The notes beneath the pieces were generated by a model, which saw only the letters and a program-made list of their open reading frames with translations, did no database searches and was not told where the DNA came from. Position numbers and translations under genes: made by a program. A stretch of 64,000 nucleotides of DNA from Crassaminicella thermophila (GTDB taxonomy: Bacteria > Bacillota > Clostridia > Peptostreptococcales > Thermotaleaceae): assembly GCF_008152325.1 (NCBI RefSeq), contig NZ_CP042243.1:2981026-3045025 (forward strand), written 5' to 3'. This document shows, in pieces, positions 52,973-63,080 of the stretch (position 1 is its first letter; each line of letters begins with the position of its first letter).

Positions 52973-54117
52973 GAATCCAATTCTTTACATATTTTCTTTA
53001 AAGCTTCTACTGCTTTTTTTACATCTTCTTTAGTTGTAAAATATCCTAAACTAAATCTTACTGTCCCTTGCTCAAATGTTCCTATAGTCTTATGAGCCAA
53101 TGGTGCACAGTGTAATCCTGAGCGAACAGCTATATTAAAAACTTTATCTAATACATAGCTTACCTCTGATGAATCTTCATCACCAATATTAATAGATATA
53201 ACAGCTGCCTGTTTTTTTGCATCTTTTGGACCATATATTTTTATTTTCTTGATCTTTTTCAATTCACAAATCATATAATCAGTTAATGCTTCTTCATGCT
53301 TTCGAATCTTATCTAATCCTTCATTTTGAATGAATTCAATACCGGCTCCTAATCCCACAATTCCTGGTGTGTTTGGTGTTCCACTTTCATATCGATCTGG
53401 CAATATATCCGGCTGAGTAAGCAGTTCAGATTTGCTTCCTGTTCCTCCTTCCTTCATTTGTTTTAAGACTAATCCTTCTTTTATATATAAAATACCTGTA
53501 CCCTGCGGTCCTAATAGCCCTTTGTGCCCCGGTGCTGCAAGCAAATCTATATTCATTTTTTTAACATCTATTGGATAAACTCCTGCTGTTTGAGCTGCAT
53601 CCACTAATAATAAAACTCCATTTCTTTTTGCAATTTTCCCTACTTCCTCTATAGGCATCAATGTACCTGTTACATTAGATGCATGAGTCATAGCAATCAA
53701 CTTTGTATTTTCTTTTATTTCCTTTTGAATCATCTTTGGATCAATTATGCCATCTTTATCACATTGAACAACAGTATGTTCTACACCTAATTTTTCAAGT
53801 GAAACAATAGGTCTTATCATAGAATTATGTTCCATACTTGTCGTAATAACATGATCTCCTGATTTTAATAATCCTTTTAAAGCTAAATTCAATGAATCTG
53901 TTGCATTGCAAGTAAAAATAATCTGCATAGGATTATCAATATTAAACAACTGACAAATCAATTCTCTTGTTTTATATATGGCTCTACCTGCTTCTAAAGC
54001 TAACTTATGCCCTGACCTACCAGGATTTGCTCCATATTTTCTCATACACTCATCCATTGATCGATATACATTTTCTGGTTTTGGGAAGGTTGTTGCAGCA
54101 TTATCTAAATAAATCAC
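52969..54117 (-). CDS. Aminotransferase class V / cysteine desulfurase-like enzyme
   Basis: A PLP enzyme of 382 residues of the TIGR01977-type cysteine desulfurase family. The start reads IYLDNAATTFPKPENVYRSM, the PLP lysine is in LLAAPGHKGLLGPQGTGI, and the substrate-binding late loop is RSGLHCAPLAHKTIGT, with a cysteine near the usual position. Such enzymes often co-occur with yedF and may supply sulfur or selenium. The GTG at 54117 has AAAGGTGAGG eight bases upstream. It follows the DnaA-domain-like gene across a parS-like site; the folded repeat begins at its stop. Confidence 0.88.
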   Translation of the reverse strand: MIYLDNAATTFPKPENVYRSMDECMRKYGANPGRSGHKLALEAGRAIYKTRELICQLFNIDNPMQIIFTCNATDSLNLALKGLLKSGDHVITTSMEHNSMIRPIVSLEKLGVEHTVVQCDKDGIIDPKMIQKEIKENTKLIAMTHASNVTGTLMPIEEVGKIAKRNGVLLLVDAAQTAGVYPIDVKKMNIDLLAAPGHKGLLGPQGTGILYIKEGLVLKQMKEGGTGSKSELLTQPDILPDRYESGTPNTPGIVGLGAGIEFIQNEGLDKIRKHEEALTDYMICELKKIKKIKIYGPKDAKKQAAVISINIGDEDSSEVSYVLDKVFNIAVRSGLHCAPLAHKTIGTFEQGTVRFSLGYFTTKEDVKKAVEALKKICKELDS

Positions 54118-54168
54118 TATAGACACCTCACCTTTATATTTGTTCTTTTTACTATTGTATGTATATAC

Positions 54169-54184
54169 TGTTTCACATGAAACA
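54169..54184. promoter_or_regulatory. parS: parS-like ParB-binding site
   Basis: TGTTTCACATGAAACA matches the Firmicutes parS consensus TGTTTCACGTGAAACA at 15 of 16 positions. It lies 1.7 kb from parB, between the cysteine-desulfurase-like gene and the DnaA-domain-like gene. Confidence 0.75.
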
Positions 54185-54201
54185 TTATCCGTACACTTTA
54201 A

Positions 54202-54516
54202 TTATTTTGATTGGGCTACAATAATAACATTCGATACATTAAATATTTTTTTCAACAAATGTAAATACTCTCTAATTATAATCGCTCTGTAATTTTCACT
54301 ATGTGTAATAATAATCATATCCTTTTCATACCTTTTTATTTTAATCAAACTATTGAAATACTTTTCAAAGTATTTGCTTCCAACTTCCTCTTTCAGCTTT
54401 TGAAATTCTTTTTCTATGTCTGTATTTTTAAGTCTTTCTTCCATAGGTGTAAAATCTTCCATATATAATTCTTCTGGAATATCTAATAAGGATTTCATAT
54501 GTACATCTTGATTCAT
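54202..54516 (-). CDS. Small protein resembling DnaA domain I
   Basis: A 104-residue protein. After about 30 variable residues, the rest has the pattern of a DnaA N-terminal domain: a helix (LKEEVGSKYFEKYFNSL), a short strand with IKRYEKDMIIITHSEN, then YRAIIIREYLHLLKKIF and a final strand NVSNVIIVAQ, resembling the domain that binds helicase and regulators. No AAA+ or DNA-binding part follows. The ATG at 54516 has AAAGGAGG six bases upstream. It lies near parB, with a palindrome before it. This is pattern reading, not a database hit; it could be an unrelated small alpha/beta protein. Confidence 0.5.
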   Translation of the reverse strand: MNQDVHMKSLLDIPEELYMEDFTPMEERLKNTDIEKEFQKLKEEVGSKYFEKYFNSLIKIKRYEKDMIIITHSENYRAIIIREYLHLLKKIFNVSNVIIVAQSK

Positions 54517-54537
54517 TTTAATCCTCCTTTTCAAAGT

Positions 54538-54568
54538 GAAATATAAAAGAACGTTCTTTTTATATTTT
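54538..54568. promoter_or_regulatory. Palindromic site upstream of the DnaA-domain-like gene
   Basis: GAAATATAAAAGAACG is inverted as TTCTTTTTATATTT, with GAACGTTC at the centre. It shares the outer GAAATATAAA and central GAACGTT with the site before yedF. A TATAAT lies 16 bp upstream on the minus strand, so a repressor bound here would block transcription of this gene. Confidence 0.4.
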
Positions 54569-54605
54569 AAAGTTGCTTATCTATATTATATCAAATAAAA
54601 AAGTA

Positions 54606-55775
54606 TTATCTCTCGAGTTGTTTTTTCATTTTTCTAAAATAAATAGATAAAATAAATAAAATCGTTATGCCTAAGCTAAGATATCCTCCCAAGTGGTAAA
54701 GATTTTTAAGCCCATAATGGTCAATAACCCATCCACCACCATAGTTTCCTATTATTCCACCAATCCCCATATATACAGCTGACCCAAAAGTTTGTGCTGT
54801 TGCCTTTAATTCTTGTGGCGCTAAAGAATATATATAATACACTGCTCCTGTTAAGAATACACCAAAAGAAAGTCCCTGAAGTCCTTGAATAAATATTATA
54901 TGAATAGGTGAAGAAGCAATAGAAAAAAGGTATTGTCTCAAAATAAAAAATATCGTTGAAAATAAAATCACAAAAATAGGTTTTACTTTATGTATAAATC
55001 TATTTAAAAAAAGAAACAATGGTACTTCACTTAATGCCATCACTGAAAGGGAAATCCCTAAATGGACTTTACTTCCTCCAACAGCTTCAACTAACCTTGG
55101 TAAAAAAGCAAAAGCTGCTTTGTAAGGAATAAAAATTCCAACTGAAAATATTAAAAAAGTACTATACTCATAATTCATTAACAATTTGCTTATTTTTATA
55201 TTTTTAATTTTTGAGGAATGAATTCCATGATCTACGCCTATCCTACTACATAAAACTATTGTAACCATACCAAATAAAGAATAACACAAAAATAATATAG
55301 ATATTCCCTTTATTTCCATTAACTTTCCAAAAACATATACCATCAATGCAAAGCCTATAGAACCCCACAATCTTATACTTCCATAAGATATATTTTTTTC
55401 TTCTTGAATAGCCATAATAACCCAACTATCTAATAGAGGAGGTAATGCACTTTCAAAAAAAGTAATAACAGCAAATACAATTCCCAATAAAATAACCCCT
55501 TCATAGATAGGAAGAGAACCAATGCATAAAATGGCTATAAATAACAGAAGTATAAAAACCTTTTTTATAGACTTTATTTTATCACTTATAATTCCCCAAA
55601 AAGGCTGAGCAAAAATAGATATGCAAGCATTTATGCTTAAAATAGTTCCTATTTCCATATTATTAAGCCCTTTACTATCAAGAAAAATTACCAAATAAGG
55701 ATAATACGCAGCAAATGTAGCCCAAAAAAAGAATTCTAATGCAGAAAAATGTAAGAAGCTTGTATTCTGTTTCAT
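54606..55775 (-). CDS. MFS transporter, LacY/nucleoside-permease-like
   Basis: A 389-residue, twelve-helix transporter of the MFS_1-like branch that includes LacY, NupG and PPP1 permeases. FWATFAAYYPYLVIFLDSKG in helix 1 and SINACISIFAQPFWGIISDK (motif A region) in helix 2-loop are typical, and GSIRLWGSIGFALMVYVFG marks helix 5. AGGAGA precedes the ATG. It sits between parB and the DnaA-domain-like gene with a terminator on the parB side. The substrate, perhaps a sugar or nucleoside, is unknown. Confidence 0.85.
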   Translation of the reverse strand: MKQNTSFLHFSALEFFFWATFAAYYPYLVIFLDSKGLNNMEIGTILSINACISIFAQPFWGIISDKIKSIKKVFILLLFIAILCIGSLPIYEGVILLGIVFAVITFFESALPPLLDSWVIMAIQEEKNISYGSIRLWGSIGFALMVYVFGKLMEIKGISILFLCYSLFGMVTIVLCSRIGVDHGIHSSKIKNIKISKLLMNYEYSTFLIFSVGIFIPYKAAFAFLPRLVEAVGGSKVHLGISLSVMALSEVPLFLFLNRFIHKVKPIFVILFSTIFFILRQYLFSIASSPIHIIFIQGLQGLSFGVFLTGAVYYIYSLAPQELKATAQTFGSAVYMGIGGIIGNYGGGWVIDHYGLKNLYHLGGYLSLGITILFILSIYFRKMKKQLER

Positions 55776-55810
55776 TTTCTTCTCCTAATTCTAATATTAT
55801 ATTTATACAT

Positions 55811-55844
55811 TTAAATAAACCGCTTAAAACAGCGGTTTATTTAA
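55811..55844 (-). terminator. parAB operon terminator
   Basis: TTAAATAAACCGC pairs perfectly with GCGGTTTATTTAA around TTAAAACA. It lies 20 bp after the parB stop, beyond a parS-like site. Confidence 0.75.
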
Positions 55845-55847
55845 TAA

Positions 55848-55863
55848 AGTTTCACGCGAAACA
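55848..55863. promoter_or_regulatory. parS: Second parS-like site, at the parB stop codon
   Basis: On the minus strand TGTTTCGCGTGAAACT matches the parS consensus at 14 of 16 positions, directly after the TGA of parB. In Bacillus a parS lies within the same gene. Confidence 0.55.
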
Positions 55864-56724
55864 TCAATTTCCCTGTAATAATTCTACCAATCTCTCTAAA
55901 TCCTCTTCACTATAATACTCAATTTCTATTTTCCCTTTTTTCTTCCCTTTTATAATATTCACCTTTGTAGCAAGTCTTTCTTTTAATAGGTCTTCTATAA
56001 AAGATAATCCACTATCTTTTATTTTCTCTTTCTTTGGCTTATCTTTTTTTTGACCTATAATCCTTGCAACCATATTTTCCGTTTCTCTAACAGATAACTT
56101 ATTTTCAATTACTTTTTGAGCAAATTCTTTTTGCATTTTTTTATCTTCAATTCTTAGCAATGCTCTTGCATGACCGCTAGACAATAAATTATCTATTAAC
56201 ATGTCTCTTACTTCTTCTGTAAGATTAAGAAGCCTTATTGTATTAGCTATATATGGTCTACTTTTTCCAATGGTTGATGATATTTCTTCTTGTGTTAATT
56301 GGTAAGTTTCCATCAACATTTTATATGCTAAAGCCTCTTCAATTGGATTTAAATCTTCTCTTTGCAAATTTTCAATTAAAGCAATCTCCATCCTCTCTTT
56401 TTCATCCATTTCTCTTATAATACATGGTACTTCTTGAATCCCTGCTTGCCTGCAAGCTTTCCATCTTCTTTCTCCAGCTACAATCTCATATCCTTTCTCT
56501 ATAGGTCTTACTACAATCGGCTGAATAATTCCATGCATCTTTATAGATTCTGCTAAAGCATTTAGTTTTTCTTGGTCAAAATTTTTTCGTGGTTGCTTTT
56601 TATTTGGTTGGATTTCATTGAGTGGAATTTTTTCAATATCTCCTTTATTTTTTTCATATGAATCCTTTATTTCAGGAATAAGCGCACTTAACCCCTTTCC
56701 TAAACCACCTTTTCTTTTTGCCAT
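55864..56724 (-). CDS. parB: Chromosome-partitioning protein ParB (Spo0J)
   Basis: A 286-residue CTPase and clamp that loads at parS, spreads and recruits SMC. The N-terminal domain has the CTP-binding GERRWKACR (about residue 80) and the ENLQREDLNPIEEA stretch. The helix-turn-helix (LTQEEISSTIGKSRPYIAN) reads parS, and a C-terminal dimer domain ends EIEYYSEEDLERLVELL. The ATG directly follows the parA stop with no gap. Two parS-like sites flank the downstream side. Confidence 0.97.
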   Translation of the reverse strand: MAKRKGGLGKGLSALIPEIKDSYEKNKGDIEKIPLNEIQPNKKQPRKNFDQEKLNALAESIKMHGIIQPIVVRPIEKGYEIVAGERRWKACRQAGIQEVPCIIREMDEKERMEIALIENLQREDLNPIEEALAYKMLMETYQLTQEEISSTIGKSRPYIANTIRLLNLTEEVRDMLIDNLLSSGHARALLRIEDKKMQKEFAQKVIENKLSVRETENMVARIIGQKKDKPKKEKIKDSGLSFIEDLLKERLATKVNIIKGKKKGKIEIEYYSEEDLERLVELLQGN

Positions 56725-57510
56725 CTATATCACACCCTCATTTATATCTTCTTCTAAGTATAAAAATTCATCTGCAAATTCAGAGTATGCTTCAGCTCCT
56801 TTACATTTTGGATCATATTCAATAATTGATTGACCATAACTAGGAGCTTCTGCTAATCGAACATTTCTAGGAATTATTGTTGTGTATACATTCCCTTTAA
56901 AATATTTTTTTACTTCATCTACAACTTGTATAGAAAGATTTGTTCTTCCATCAAACATGCTAAGTACTACACCTTGAATCTCTAATTTAGGGTTTAAATT
57001 TTCGCGAACAAGTTCAATTGTATTCATTAATTGGCTTACTCCTTCTAACGCATAATACTCGCACTGAATAGGAATCATTACACTATCTACTGCTGTCAAT
57101 GAATTAATAGTTAAAAGCCCAAGGGATGGAGGACAATCTATAAAAATATAATCATAGTCATCTTTTACTTTATCAATTGCATTTTTTAGTCTTTTTTCTC
57201 TATTTTCCATTCCTGTTAACTCAATTTCTGCACCTGCTAATTGTACACTTGAAGGAATAACAAAAAGATTTTCTCTGCTCGTATTAACAATACATTGATA
57301 AATATCCACATTATCTATCAAAAGATCATACATGCTAAAAGGAACTGTATTTTTATCTATTCCAAAACCACTAGTCGTATTTCCCTGTGGATCAATATCT
57401 ACTACCAATATTTTTTTCCCCTTAGCTGCTAAACAAGCACTTAAATTTACATTTGTAGTGGTTTTTCCAACCCCGCCTTTTTGATTGAAAATAGCAATTA
57501 CTTTTCCCAT
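56725..57510 (-). CDS. parA: Chromosome-partitioning ATPase ParA (Soj)
   Basis: A 261-residue Walker-type ATPase that acts with ParB in origin segregation and regulates DnaA in Bacillus. The deviant Walker A is QKGGVGKTTTNVN, the switch-I-like region is VDIDPQGNTTSGFG and Walker B FIDCPPSLG. Start: the ATG at 57510 with GAGGTGG five bases upstream. First gene of parA-parB, divergent from the GDT1-like gene. Confidence 0.97.
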   Translation of the reverse strand: MGKVIAIFNQKGGVGKTTTNVNLSACLAAKGKKILVVDIDPQGNTTSGFGIDKNTVPFSMYDLLIDNVDIYQCIVNTSRENLFVIPSSVQLAGAEIELTGMENREKRLKNAIDKVKDDYDYIFIDCPPSLGLLTINSLTAVDSVMIPIQCEYYALEGVSQLMNTIELVRENLNPKLEIQGVVLSMFDGRTNLSIQVVDEVKKYFKGNVYTTIIPRNVRLAEAPSYGQSIIEYDPKCKGAEAYSEFADEFLYLEEDINEGVI

Positions 57511-57703
57511 CCTTACCACCTCTCACGAATATTATAATACCTATTAATTTCGTGATAGGCTTCTCTATTCCTTCTAAAAATTCAAATATTTTGAAAACAT
57601 AATCAAAAGCTCGTAATAACCTATTATAGTTTTGAATATAATGTAAAAGCATAGCTATATAAATATAAAATACTATATTCCTTTATATAGGAGGACAAAA
57701 TAC

Positions 57704-57973
57704 ATGCTAAGAATTATTATGACTGCGTTTTGGTTGGTATTCATAGCTGAATTAGGTGATAAAACACAATTACAAACCATGCTATTAGCTACTCAGTCAA
57801 AATCTATATTAGGTGTCTTTATTGGTGCTTCATGTGCTTTAGTTTTCAGTACATTACTAGGTGTTTTAGCTGGTACTTACATAACAAGATTCATTTCTCC
57901 AAACTATCTACAGATTGCCGCTGGTTTTACTTTTATTCTAATAGGAATATTAACATTACTAGGTAAAATATAA
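57704..57973 (+). CDS. Half-size TMEM165/GDT1 family cation transporter
   Basis: An 89-residue membrane protein equal to one repeat of the UPF0016/GDT1 family, thought to move Mn2+ or Ca2+. The signature E-L-G-D-K-T is in VFIAELGDKTQLQTMLLA, and three hydrophobic helices are present. Full proteins have two such repeats; this one must pair with itself or a partner gene that is not adjacent. AGGAGG lies before the ATG. It sits on the lagging strand between parA and noc, with a terminator shared with noc. Confidence 0.85.
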   Translation: MLRIIMTAFWLVFIAELGDKTQLQTMLLATQSKSILGVFIGASCALVFSTLLGVLAGTYITRFISPNYLQIAAGFTFILIGILTLLGKI

Positions 57974-57997
57974 AAATTAACATATACTCATATCATT

Positions 57998-58033
57998 AAA
58001 AAAGCCGTAGGACTATGATCCTGCGACTTTTTT
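57998..58033. terminator. Bidirectional terminator between GDT1-like gene and noc
   Basis: AAAAAAGCCGTAGGA pairs with TCCTGCGACTTTTTT (one mismatch, one G-T) around 6 bases. It overlaps the noc stop codon. Confidence 0.8.
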
Positions 58034-58829
58034 ATTTATTTTTAGGAATTTTTACGACAACTTCTATATATTCCCCTCTATCTAATTGTTTATATTCAGC
58101 ATTTAACCCAGCTTCTTTAATAGCATTGTACGCATTTTTTAGAGTATTTAGATATATTCTAAAATTAAAGGCGCTTTTCATTCGTTTTTTAGTCTTTTCT
58201 TCTGGTTTTGTAAGTTCATCTAATATTTCACAAATTCTTTTTTCTGTCTTTTTAACATTTAAATCCTTATCTATGATTTCTTTTAAAACCATTAACTGTA
58301 ATTTTTCATCATGTAATTTTAACAGAGCCCTTCCGTGTCTTTCTGTTAAGTGATTTTCAATTAATAAATCCTTTACTTTTTCAGGTAATTTTAAAATCCT
58401 TAGCTTATTTGCAATAGTAGACTGATTTTTTCCGACCTTTTGTGCTATTTCCTGCTGTGTAAAATTATGATCTTCCATTAGATGTAAATATCCTTCTGCT
58501 TCTTCTATAAAGTTCAAATCTTCTCTTTGCAAATTTTCTATCAAAGCAAGTACTGCTGAATCCTGATCTGTAATTTTTGTGACTATGGCAGGTATGGTTT
58601 CAAGATTTGCAAGCTTTGCCGCTCGAAGTCTCCTTTCTCCAGCTACCAACTCGTACTGATCTTGACCAATTTTTCTAACACTAATAGGCTGTAATACACC
58701 ATATAATTTTATCGATTCGCTTAATTCTTCTAAATTTCCTTTTTTAAAAACCTTTCTAGGTTGATAAGGATTTGGTAGAATAGAATCAACAGGAACTTGT
58801 AGAACTGCTGTGCTTTGGTCTTTACTCAT
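58032..58829 (-). CDS. noc: Nucleoid occlusion protein Noc
   Basis: A ParB paralogue of about 265 residues that binds chromosomal Noc sites and blocks FtsZ assembly over the nucleoid. It shares GERRLRAAKLANLETIP and ENLQREDLNFIEEAEGY with ParB, and has its own helix-turn-helix FTQQEIAQKVGKNQSTIANK. An N-terminal amphipathic extension for membrane contact is short here. Its place beside rsmG identifies it as Noc rather than ParB. Start: ATG at 58829, or the GTG one codon earlier, both with AAGGGG upstream. Confidence 0.92.
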   Translation of the reverse strand: MSKDQSTAVLQVPVDSILPNPYQPRKVFKKGNLEELSESIKLYGVLQPISVRKIGQDQYELVAGERRLRAAKLANLETIPAIVTKITDQDSAVLALIENLQREDLNFIEEAEGYLHLMEDHNFTQQEIAQKVGKNQSTIANKLRILKLPEKVKDLLIENHLTERHGRALLKLHDEKLQLMVLKEIIDKDLNVKKTEKRICEILDELTKPEEKTKKRMKSAFNFRIYLNTLKNAYNAIKEAGLNAEYKQLDRGEYIEVVVKIPKNK

Positions 58830-58949
58830 CACTAATCTTCCCCTTATATAACTATTCTAAATATCTATTCTTCAAAAAAGTCAAACTTCCTCCCATTTTT
58901 TTTAAATTTCTAACACTTTTATTCAACAAAATATTCAAAGAAATACTTA

Positions 58950-59666
58950 TTATAAAGGTTTTTTCGTCGGAGTTCCAGCTTTTCGAGGATATTTCGTCGA
59001 AGTCTCTTTTATTTTTTGTATAACAACAACATTATGCCTAATCTGAGAAAATGGAAGTTTTATATCCTTCTTTTCAATAAATTTACCACCTAAAATTTCT
59101 ATTGCTTTTTTTGCATCCTTCATTTCTTCATCAATATTAGGACCTTTTTGACAAACAAAATACCCTCCAACTTTAACAAATGGCAAACAATATTCACATA
59201 ATACGTTTAGTTGTGCCACTGCCCTTGCAACTGCTATATCATATTTTTCTCGAAAATTTTTATCTTTCCCAAAGTCTTCAGCACGTCCATGCTCAAAATT
59301 TACACTTTCTAGTCCTAAATTTTCACAAACTTCTTTTAAAAAATTTATTCTTTTTTTTAAGGAATCTAATAAAGTCAAACGAACATTTGGATAATAAATA
59401 TGGATTGGAATCCCTGGAAACCCAGCACCAGTACCTACATCAATGACTTTACTATTTTCTTTAATATATGGAAGACTTATACAAGATATAGAATCCAAAA
59501 AGTGCTTAATCATAACCTCTTTTTCTTCTGTAATAGCTGTTAAGTTTATTTTTTCATTCCATTCAATCAACAAATCCTTATACTTTAAAAATTGCTGAAT
59601 TTGATATTCATTTAAATATAATCCTAATTCTTTGGCTCCTTTCTCTAGAATTTCCTTATTATTCAT
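58950..59666 (-). CDS. rsmG: 16S rRNA (guanine527-N7)-methyltransferase RsmG
   Basis: A 238-residue SAM-dependent enzyme that methylates G527 of 16S rRNA; its loss gives low-level streptomycin resistance. The SAM site is [16 protein letters not shown], and the substrate region [17 protein letters not shown] is typical. The C-terminal [14 protein letters not shown] is conserved in Firmicutes. Start: the ATG at 59666 with AAGGGG upstream, overlapping the end of mnmG by eight bases, so translation is coupled. Confidence 0.96.
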   Translation of the reverse strand: MNNKEILEKGAKELGLYLNEYQIQQFLKYKDLLIEWNEKINLTAITEEKEVMIKHFLDSISCISLPYIKENSKVIDVGTGAGFPGIPIHIYYPNVRLTLLDSLKKRINFLKEVCENLGLESVNFEHGRAEDFGKDKNFREKYDIAVARAVAQLNVLCEYCLPFVKVGGYFVCQKGPNIDEEMKDAKKAIEILGGKFIEKKDIKLPFSQIRHNVVVIQKIKETSTKYPRKAGTPTKKPL

Positions 59667-61554
59667 CCGATTCACCCCTTTTTCTTCTCTGCTGCTCAAG
59701 ATATATTAAAAGCACAGAAATATCAGCAGGTGATACCCCTGAAATCCTAGATGCCTGTCCTACAGATAATGGTTTTATATCATTTAGTTTCTGACGGGCT
59801 TCAAGTCTTAATCCATCAATCTTACTATAATCAATATTCGCATTTAATTTCTTCATTTCAAGCTTTTTAAATTGTTCAATTTGATTTAATTGTTTTCCAA
59901 TATATCCTTCATATTTAATTTGCACTTCACATTGTTCGATTACTTGTAGCGGAAGCTGTGGTCTGTTTTTGTCAATTTCTTTTAAATCTTCATAAGTAAT
60001 TTGTGGTCTTTTTAATAAATCATATAAAGAAGCTCCACTTTTTAAAGGCGATGTATTCATTCTTTCTAAAAATTCATTTGCCATAGCAGGGGTTACCATG
60101 GTTTCTTTTAATCTCTTCATTTCTTTTTCAATGCTTTCTTTTTTCTTTAAAAATCTTTCATATCTTTCTTCTGTTACAAGCCCTATTTGATATCCCTTTT
60201 CTGTAAGACGCAAATCTGCATTGTCTTGTCTTAATACCAATCGATACTCTGCACGAGATGTCATCATTCTATATGGTTCATTCGTTCCTTTTGTTACTAA
60301 ATCATCAATAAGTACACCTATATATGCTTCTGAACGATCAAGGGTAAATGGTTCTTTCCCTTTGATTTTTAAAACAGCATTAATTCCTGCGATCAATCCC
60401 TGAGCAGCAGCTTCTTCATAACCAGAGCTACCATTAAATTGTCCAGCAGAAAATAAGTATTCAATATCTTTACACTCTAAAGTTAATTTTAATTGCAATG
60501 GATCTATACAATCATATTCAATAGCATAAGCAGGACGCATAATTTTTACATTCTCAAGTCCTGGAATACTTCTATAAAACTTTAATTGTACATCTTCTGG
60601 AAGGCTTGTAGACATACCTTGTACATACATTTCATTTGTATTTAATCCTTCAGGCTCTATAAATAATTGATGTCTCTTTTTATCTGAAAATCTTACAATC
60701 TTATCCTCAATAGACGGACAATATCTAGGACCTGTACCTTCTATCTCTCCACCATATAAAGCAGAACGATGAATGTTTTCTTTTATAATCTCATGAGTAT
60801 TTTCGTTTGTATAAGTAAGCCAGCAAGAAGTCTGTTGTTTTTCTAAAGATTCATTCATAAATGAGAAAGGAACTATTTTTTCATCACCAGGCTGTTCCTC
60901 CATTTTTGAAAAATCTAAAGTCTTTTGATCTACCCTTGCAGGAGTTCCTGTTTTGAACCTTCTCATTTTAAGGCCTATATCTTTTAAATTTTTTGTTAAT
61001 TGTTTTGAAGGAGCTAATCCATTCGGTCCGCTTTCATAGCTTACACTACCAATAAATATTTTTCCTCCTAGATAAGTTCCTGTAGCCATTATTACTGCTT
61101 TTGCATAATACACAGATCCTGTACTTAAAACTACACCCTTAACACGATTTTCTTCTACAAGTATTTCAACAACTTCTCCTTGTTTTACATCAAGATTTTC
61201 TTGGTTTTCTAAAACTTTCTTCATTTCCATATGATAAAGCTGTTTATCTGCTTGTGCTCTTAATGAATGTACAGCAGGACCTTTTGCCGTATTTAACATT
61301 CTACTTTGTATAAAAGTCTTGTCAATATTTAATCCCATTTCTCCACCTAAAGCATCTATTTCCCTTACAAGATGTCCTTTCCCAGTTCCTCCTATAGAAG
61401 GGTTACAAGGCATCATAGCAATAGAATCTAAATTTATAGATAATAATAAAGTACTACACCCCATACGAGCTGAAGCTAGTGCTGCTTCACAACCAGCATG
61501 TCCAGCACCAATAACCACAACATCAAAATTTCCTGCTTCAAATTTCTCTAGCAT
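59659..61554 (-). CDS. mnmG: tRNA-modifying flavoenzyme MnmG (GidA)
   Basis: A 631-residue FAD enzyme that with MnmE installs carboxymethylaminomethyl on U34 of several tRNAs. The FAD-binding start is [21 protein letters not shown] in overlapping form, [20 protein letters not shown] is the conserved loop, and the C-terminal tRNA-binding domain holds [18 protein letters not shown]. Full length. AGGAGG precedes the ATG. It starts 11 bp after mnmE and overlaps rsmG. Confidence 0.98.
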   Translation of the reverse strand: MLEKFEAGNFDVVVIGAGHAGCEAALASARMGCSTLLLSINLDSIAMMPCNPSIGGTGKGHLVREIDALGGEMGLNIDKTFIQSRMLNTAKGPAVHSLRAQADKQLYHMEMKKVLENQENLDVKQGEVVEILVEENRVKGVVLSTGSVYYAKAVIMATGTYLGGKIFIGSVSYESGPNGLAPSKQLTKNLKDIGLKMRRFKTGTPARVDQKTLDFSKMEEQPGDEKIVPFSFMNESLEKQQTSCWLTYTNENTHEIIKENIHRSALYGGEIEGTGPRYCPSIEDKIVRFSDKKRHQLFIEPEGLNTNEMYVQGMSTSLPEDVQLKFYRSIPGLENVKIMRPAYAIEYDCIDPLQLKLTLECKDIEYLFSAGQFNGSSGYEEAAAQGLIAGINAVLKIKGKEPFTLDRSEAYIGVLIDDLVTKGTNEPYRMMTSRAEYRLVLRQDNADLRLTEKGYQIGLVTEERYERFLKKKESIEKEMKRLKETMVTPAMANEFLERMNTSPLKSGASLYDLLKRPQITYEDLKEIDKNRPQLPLQVIEQCEVQIKYEGYIGKQLNQIEQFKKLEMKKLNANIDYSKIDGLRLEARQKLNDIKPLSVGQASRISGVSPADISVLLIYLEQQRRKRGESDE

Positions 61555-61565
61555 CCTTTTACCTC

Positions 61566-62945
61566 CTATTTCCCTAAACAGAAATTTGCAAATATTTTAT
61601 CTATAACATCTTCTCCTACAGTATCTCCTGTAATTTCACCTAAAGCTTCCCAGCAATTTCTTACATCTACTTCAACAAAATCTAGTGGCAATCCTTGTCT
61701 AATAGCCTCTATGCCTTCTTGAATACTTGTTTTTGCCCTCTCTAATGCATCTTTATGCCTTACATTTGTAACAAAAGAGACTTCTTTCTGTCTTACTTCT
61801 CCTCCATAAACCATCTCTACAATCGTATCTTCCAGCTCTTTTAGTCCTTTTCCTTCTAATACAGATATTTTAATTATTTTTTTATTTGGAAGTATTTTTC
61901 TTATATTTTCTTCATCCAAAACCATTGGTAAATCTGTCTTATTCATTAAAATAATAGTTTGTCTATTCTTTAATAATTCCATAATTTGTTTATCTTCATC
62001 AGTCAAAGGTTCTGAAGCATTCAGTACAAAAATCACTAAATCTGCTTTGTTGAAAAACTCTTTACTTCTCTCTACACCAATCTTTTCAACAATATCTTCT
62101 GTTTCTCGAATACCAGCCGTATCAACAATCTTCAAAGGAATTCCTTTAATACTAACAAATTCTTCAATAATGTCTCTTGTTGTTCCTGGAACTTCTGTTA
62201 CAATAGCTCTCGATTCTTTAAGTAATGCATTCATTAAAGATGACTTTCCAACATTTGGTTTTCCAATAATAACTGTATGTAATCCTTCCTTTATAATTTT
62301 TCCTGTCTGTGCACTTTCTAATAATCCTTCAATACGTTCATAAATTGAATTTGCACTATCTTGTAACTCTTTATAGGTAATTTCTTCAATATCCTCATCT
62401 GGAAAGTCTATATTTACTGTAATATGTGCCATCATTTCTAAGATACTTTCTCTTATATTTTTTACTTCTTTAGATAATGATCCTTCTAGCTGTCCAAAAG
62501 CAACATCAAAACTCTTATCTGTTTTTGCACTAATTAAATCCATTACTGCTTCAGCTTGTGCAAGATCTATTCTTCCATTTAAAAACGCTCTTTTTGTAAA
62601 CTCTCCACGTTCTGCCATCCTTGCACCACATCTTAAAACAAGTTCTAATATTTTTCGTACAGGTACAATCCCTCCATGGCAGTTAATTTCAACCACATCT
62701 TCTGCTGTATAAGTATATGGTGCTTTCATATATGTAACCAATACTTCATCAATTATTTGATTTGTCTTAGGATCAATTATTTTGCCGTGAGTAAGTCTTC
62801 TAGGTTTATACTCCTTTATAGATTCTCCTCTTGTAGGAACAAAAATTTTATCTAATATTTCTAAAGATTCTCCTCCACTTAATCTCACAATCCCAATTCC
62901 TGCTTCTCCTGGAGCCGTAGCAATAGCTACAATTGTATCGCTCAT
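61566..62945 (-). CDS. mnmE: tRNA modification GTPase MnmE (TrmE)
   Basis: A 459-residue GTPase partner of MnmG. The N-terminal tetrahydrofolate-binding domain, the helical domain and the inserted G domain are present: G1 [11 protein letters not shown]2-switch TTRDIIEE, G3 [11 protein letters not shown]4 NKTD. The catalytic C-terminal C-x-G-K motif reads FCLGK. GAGGTG precedes the ATG. It follows jag with a terminator between, and precedes mnmG by 11 bp. Confidence 0.98.
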   Translation of the reverse strand: MSDTIVAIATAPGEAGIGIVRLSGGESLEILDKIFVPTRGESIKEYKPRRLTHGKIIDPKTNQIIDEVLVTYMKAPYTYTAEDVVEINCHGGIVPVRKILELVLRCGARMAERGEFTKRAFLNGRIDLAQAEAVMDLISAKTDKSFDVAFGQLEGSLSKEVKNIRESILEMMAHITVNIDFPDEDIEEITYKELQDSANSIYERIEGLLESAQTGKIIKEGLHTVIIGKPNVGKSSLMNALLKESRAIVTEVPGTTRDIIEEFVSIKGIPLKIVDTAGIRETEDIVEKIGVERSKEFFNKADLVIFVLNASEPLTDEDKQIMELLKNRQTIILMNKTDLPMVLDEENIRKILPNKKIIKISVLEGKGLKELEDTIVEMVYGGEVRQKEVSFVTNVRHKDALERAKTSIQEGIEAIRQGLPLDFVEVDVRNCWEALGEITGDTVGEDVIDKIFANFCLGK

Positions 62946-63047
62946 ATTCTCACCTCTTTATTTAAATCATTATTATTATAATGCTTTTTCTCATTTTTTA
63001 ATAGATTTTTCTATCTATAGTATTCCAATATAAACATAAACAATAAC

Positions 63048-63074
63048 AAAACCCAGTAATCACTACTGGGTTTT
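63048..63074 (-). terminator. jag terminator
   Basis: AAAACCCAGTA pairs perfectly with TACTGGGTTTT around ATCAC, with T-rich sequence on both sides; it ends the yidC-jag transcript. Confidence 0.85.
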
Positions 63075-63080
63075 TTAATA

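Noticed and set aside
55864-58829. noc as a second parB from a plasmid
   Set aside because: Its position beside rsmG-mnmG-mnmE and its ParB-like but distinct helix-turn-helix are those of chromosomal noc.
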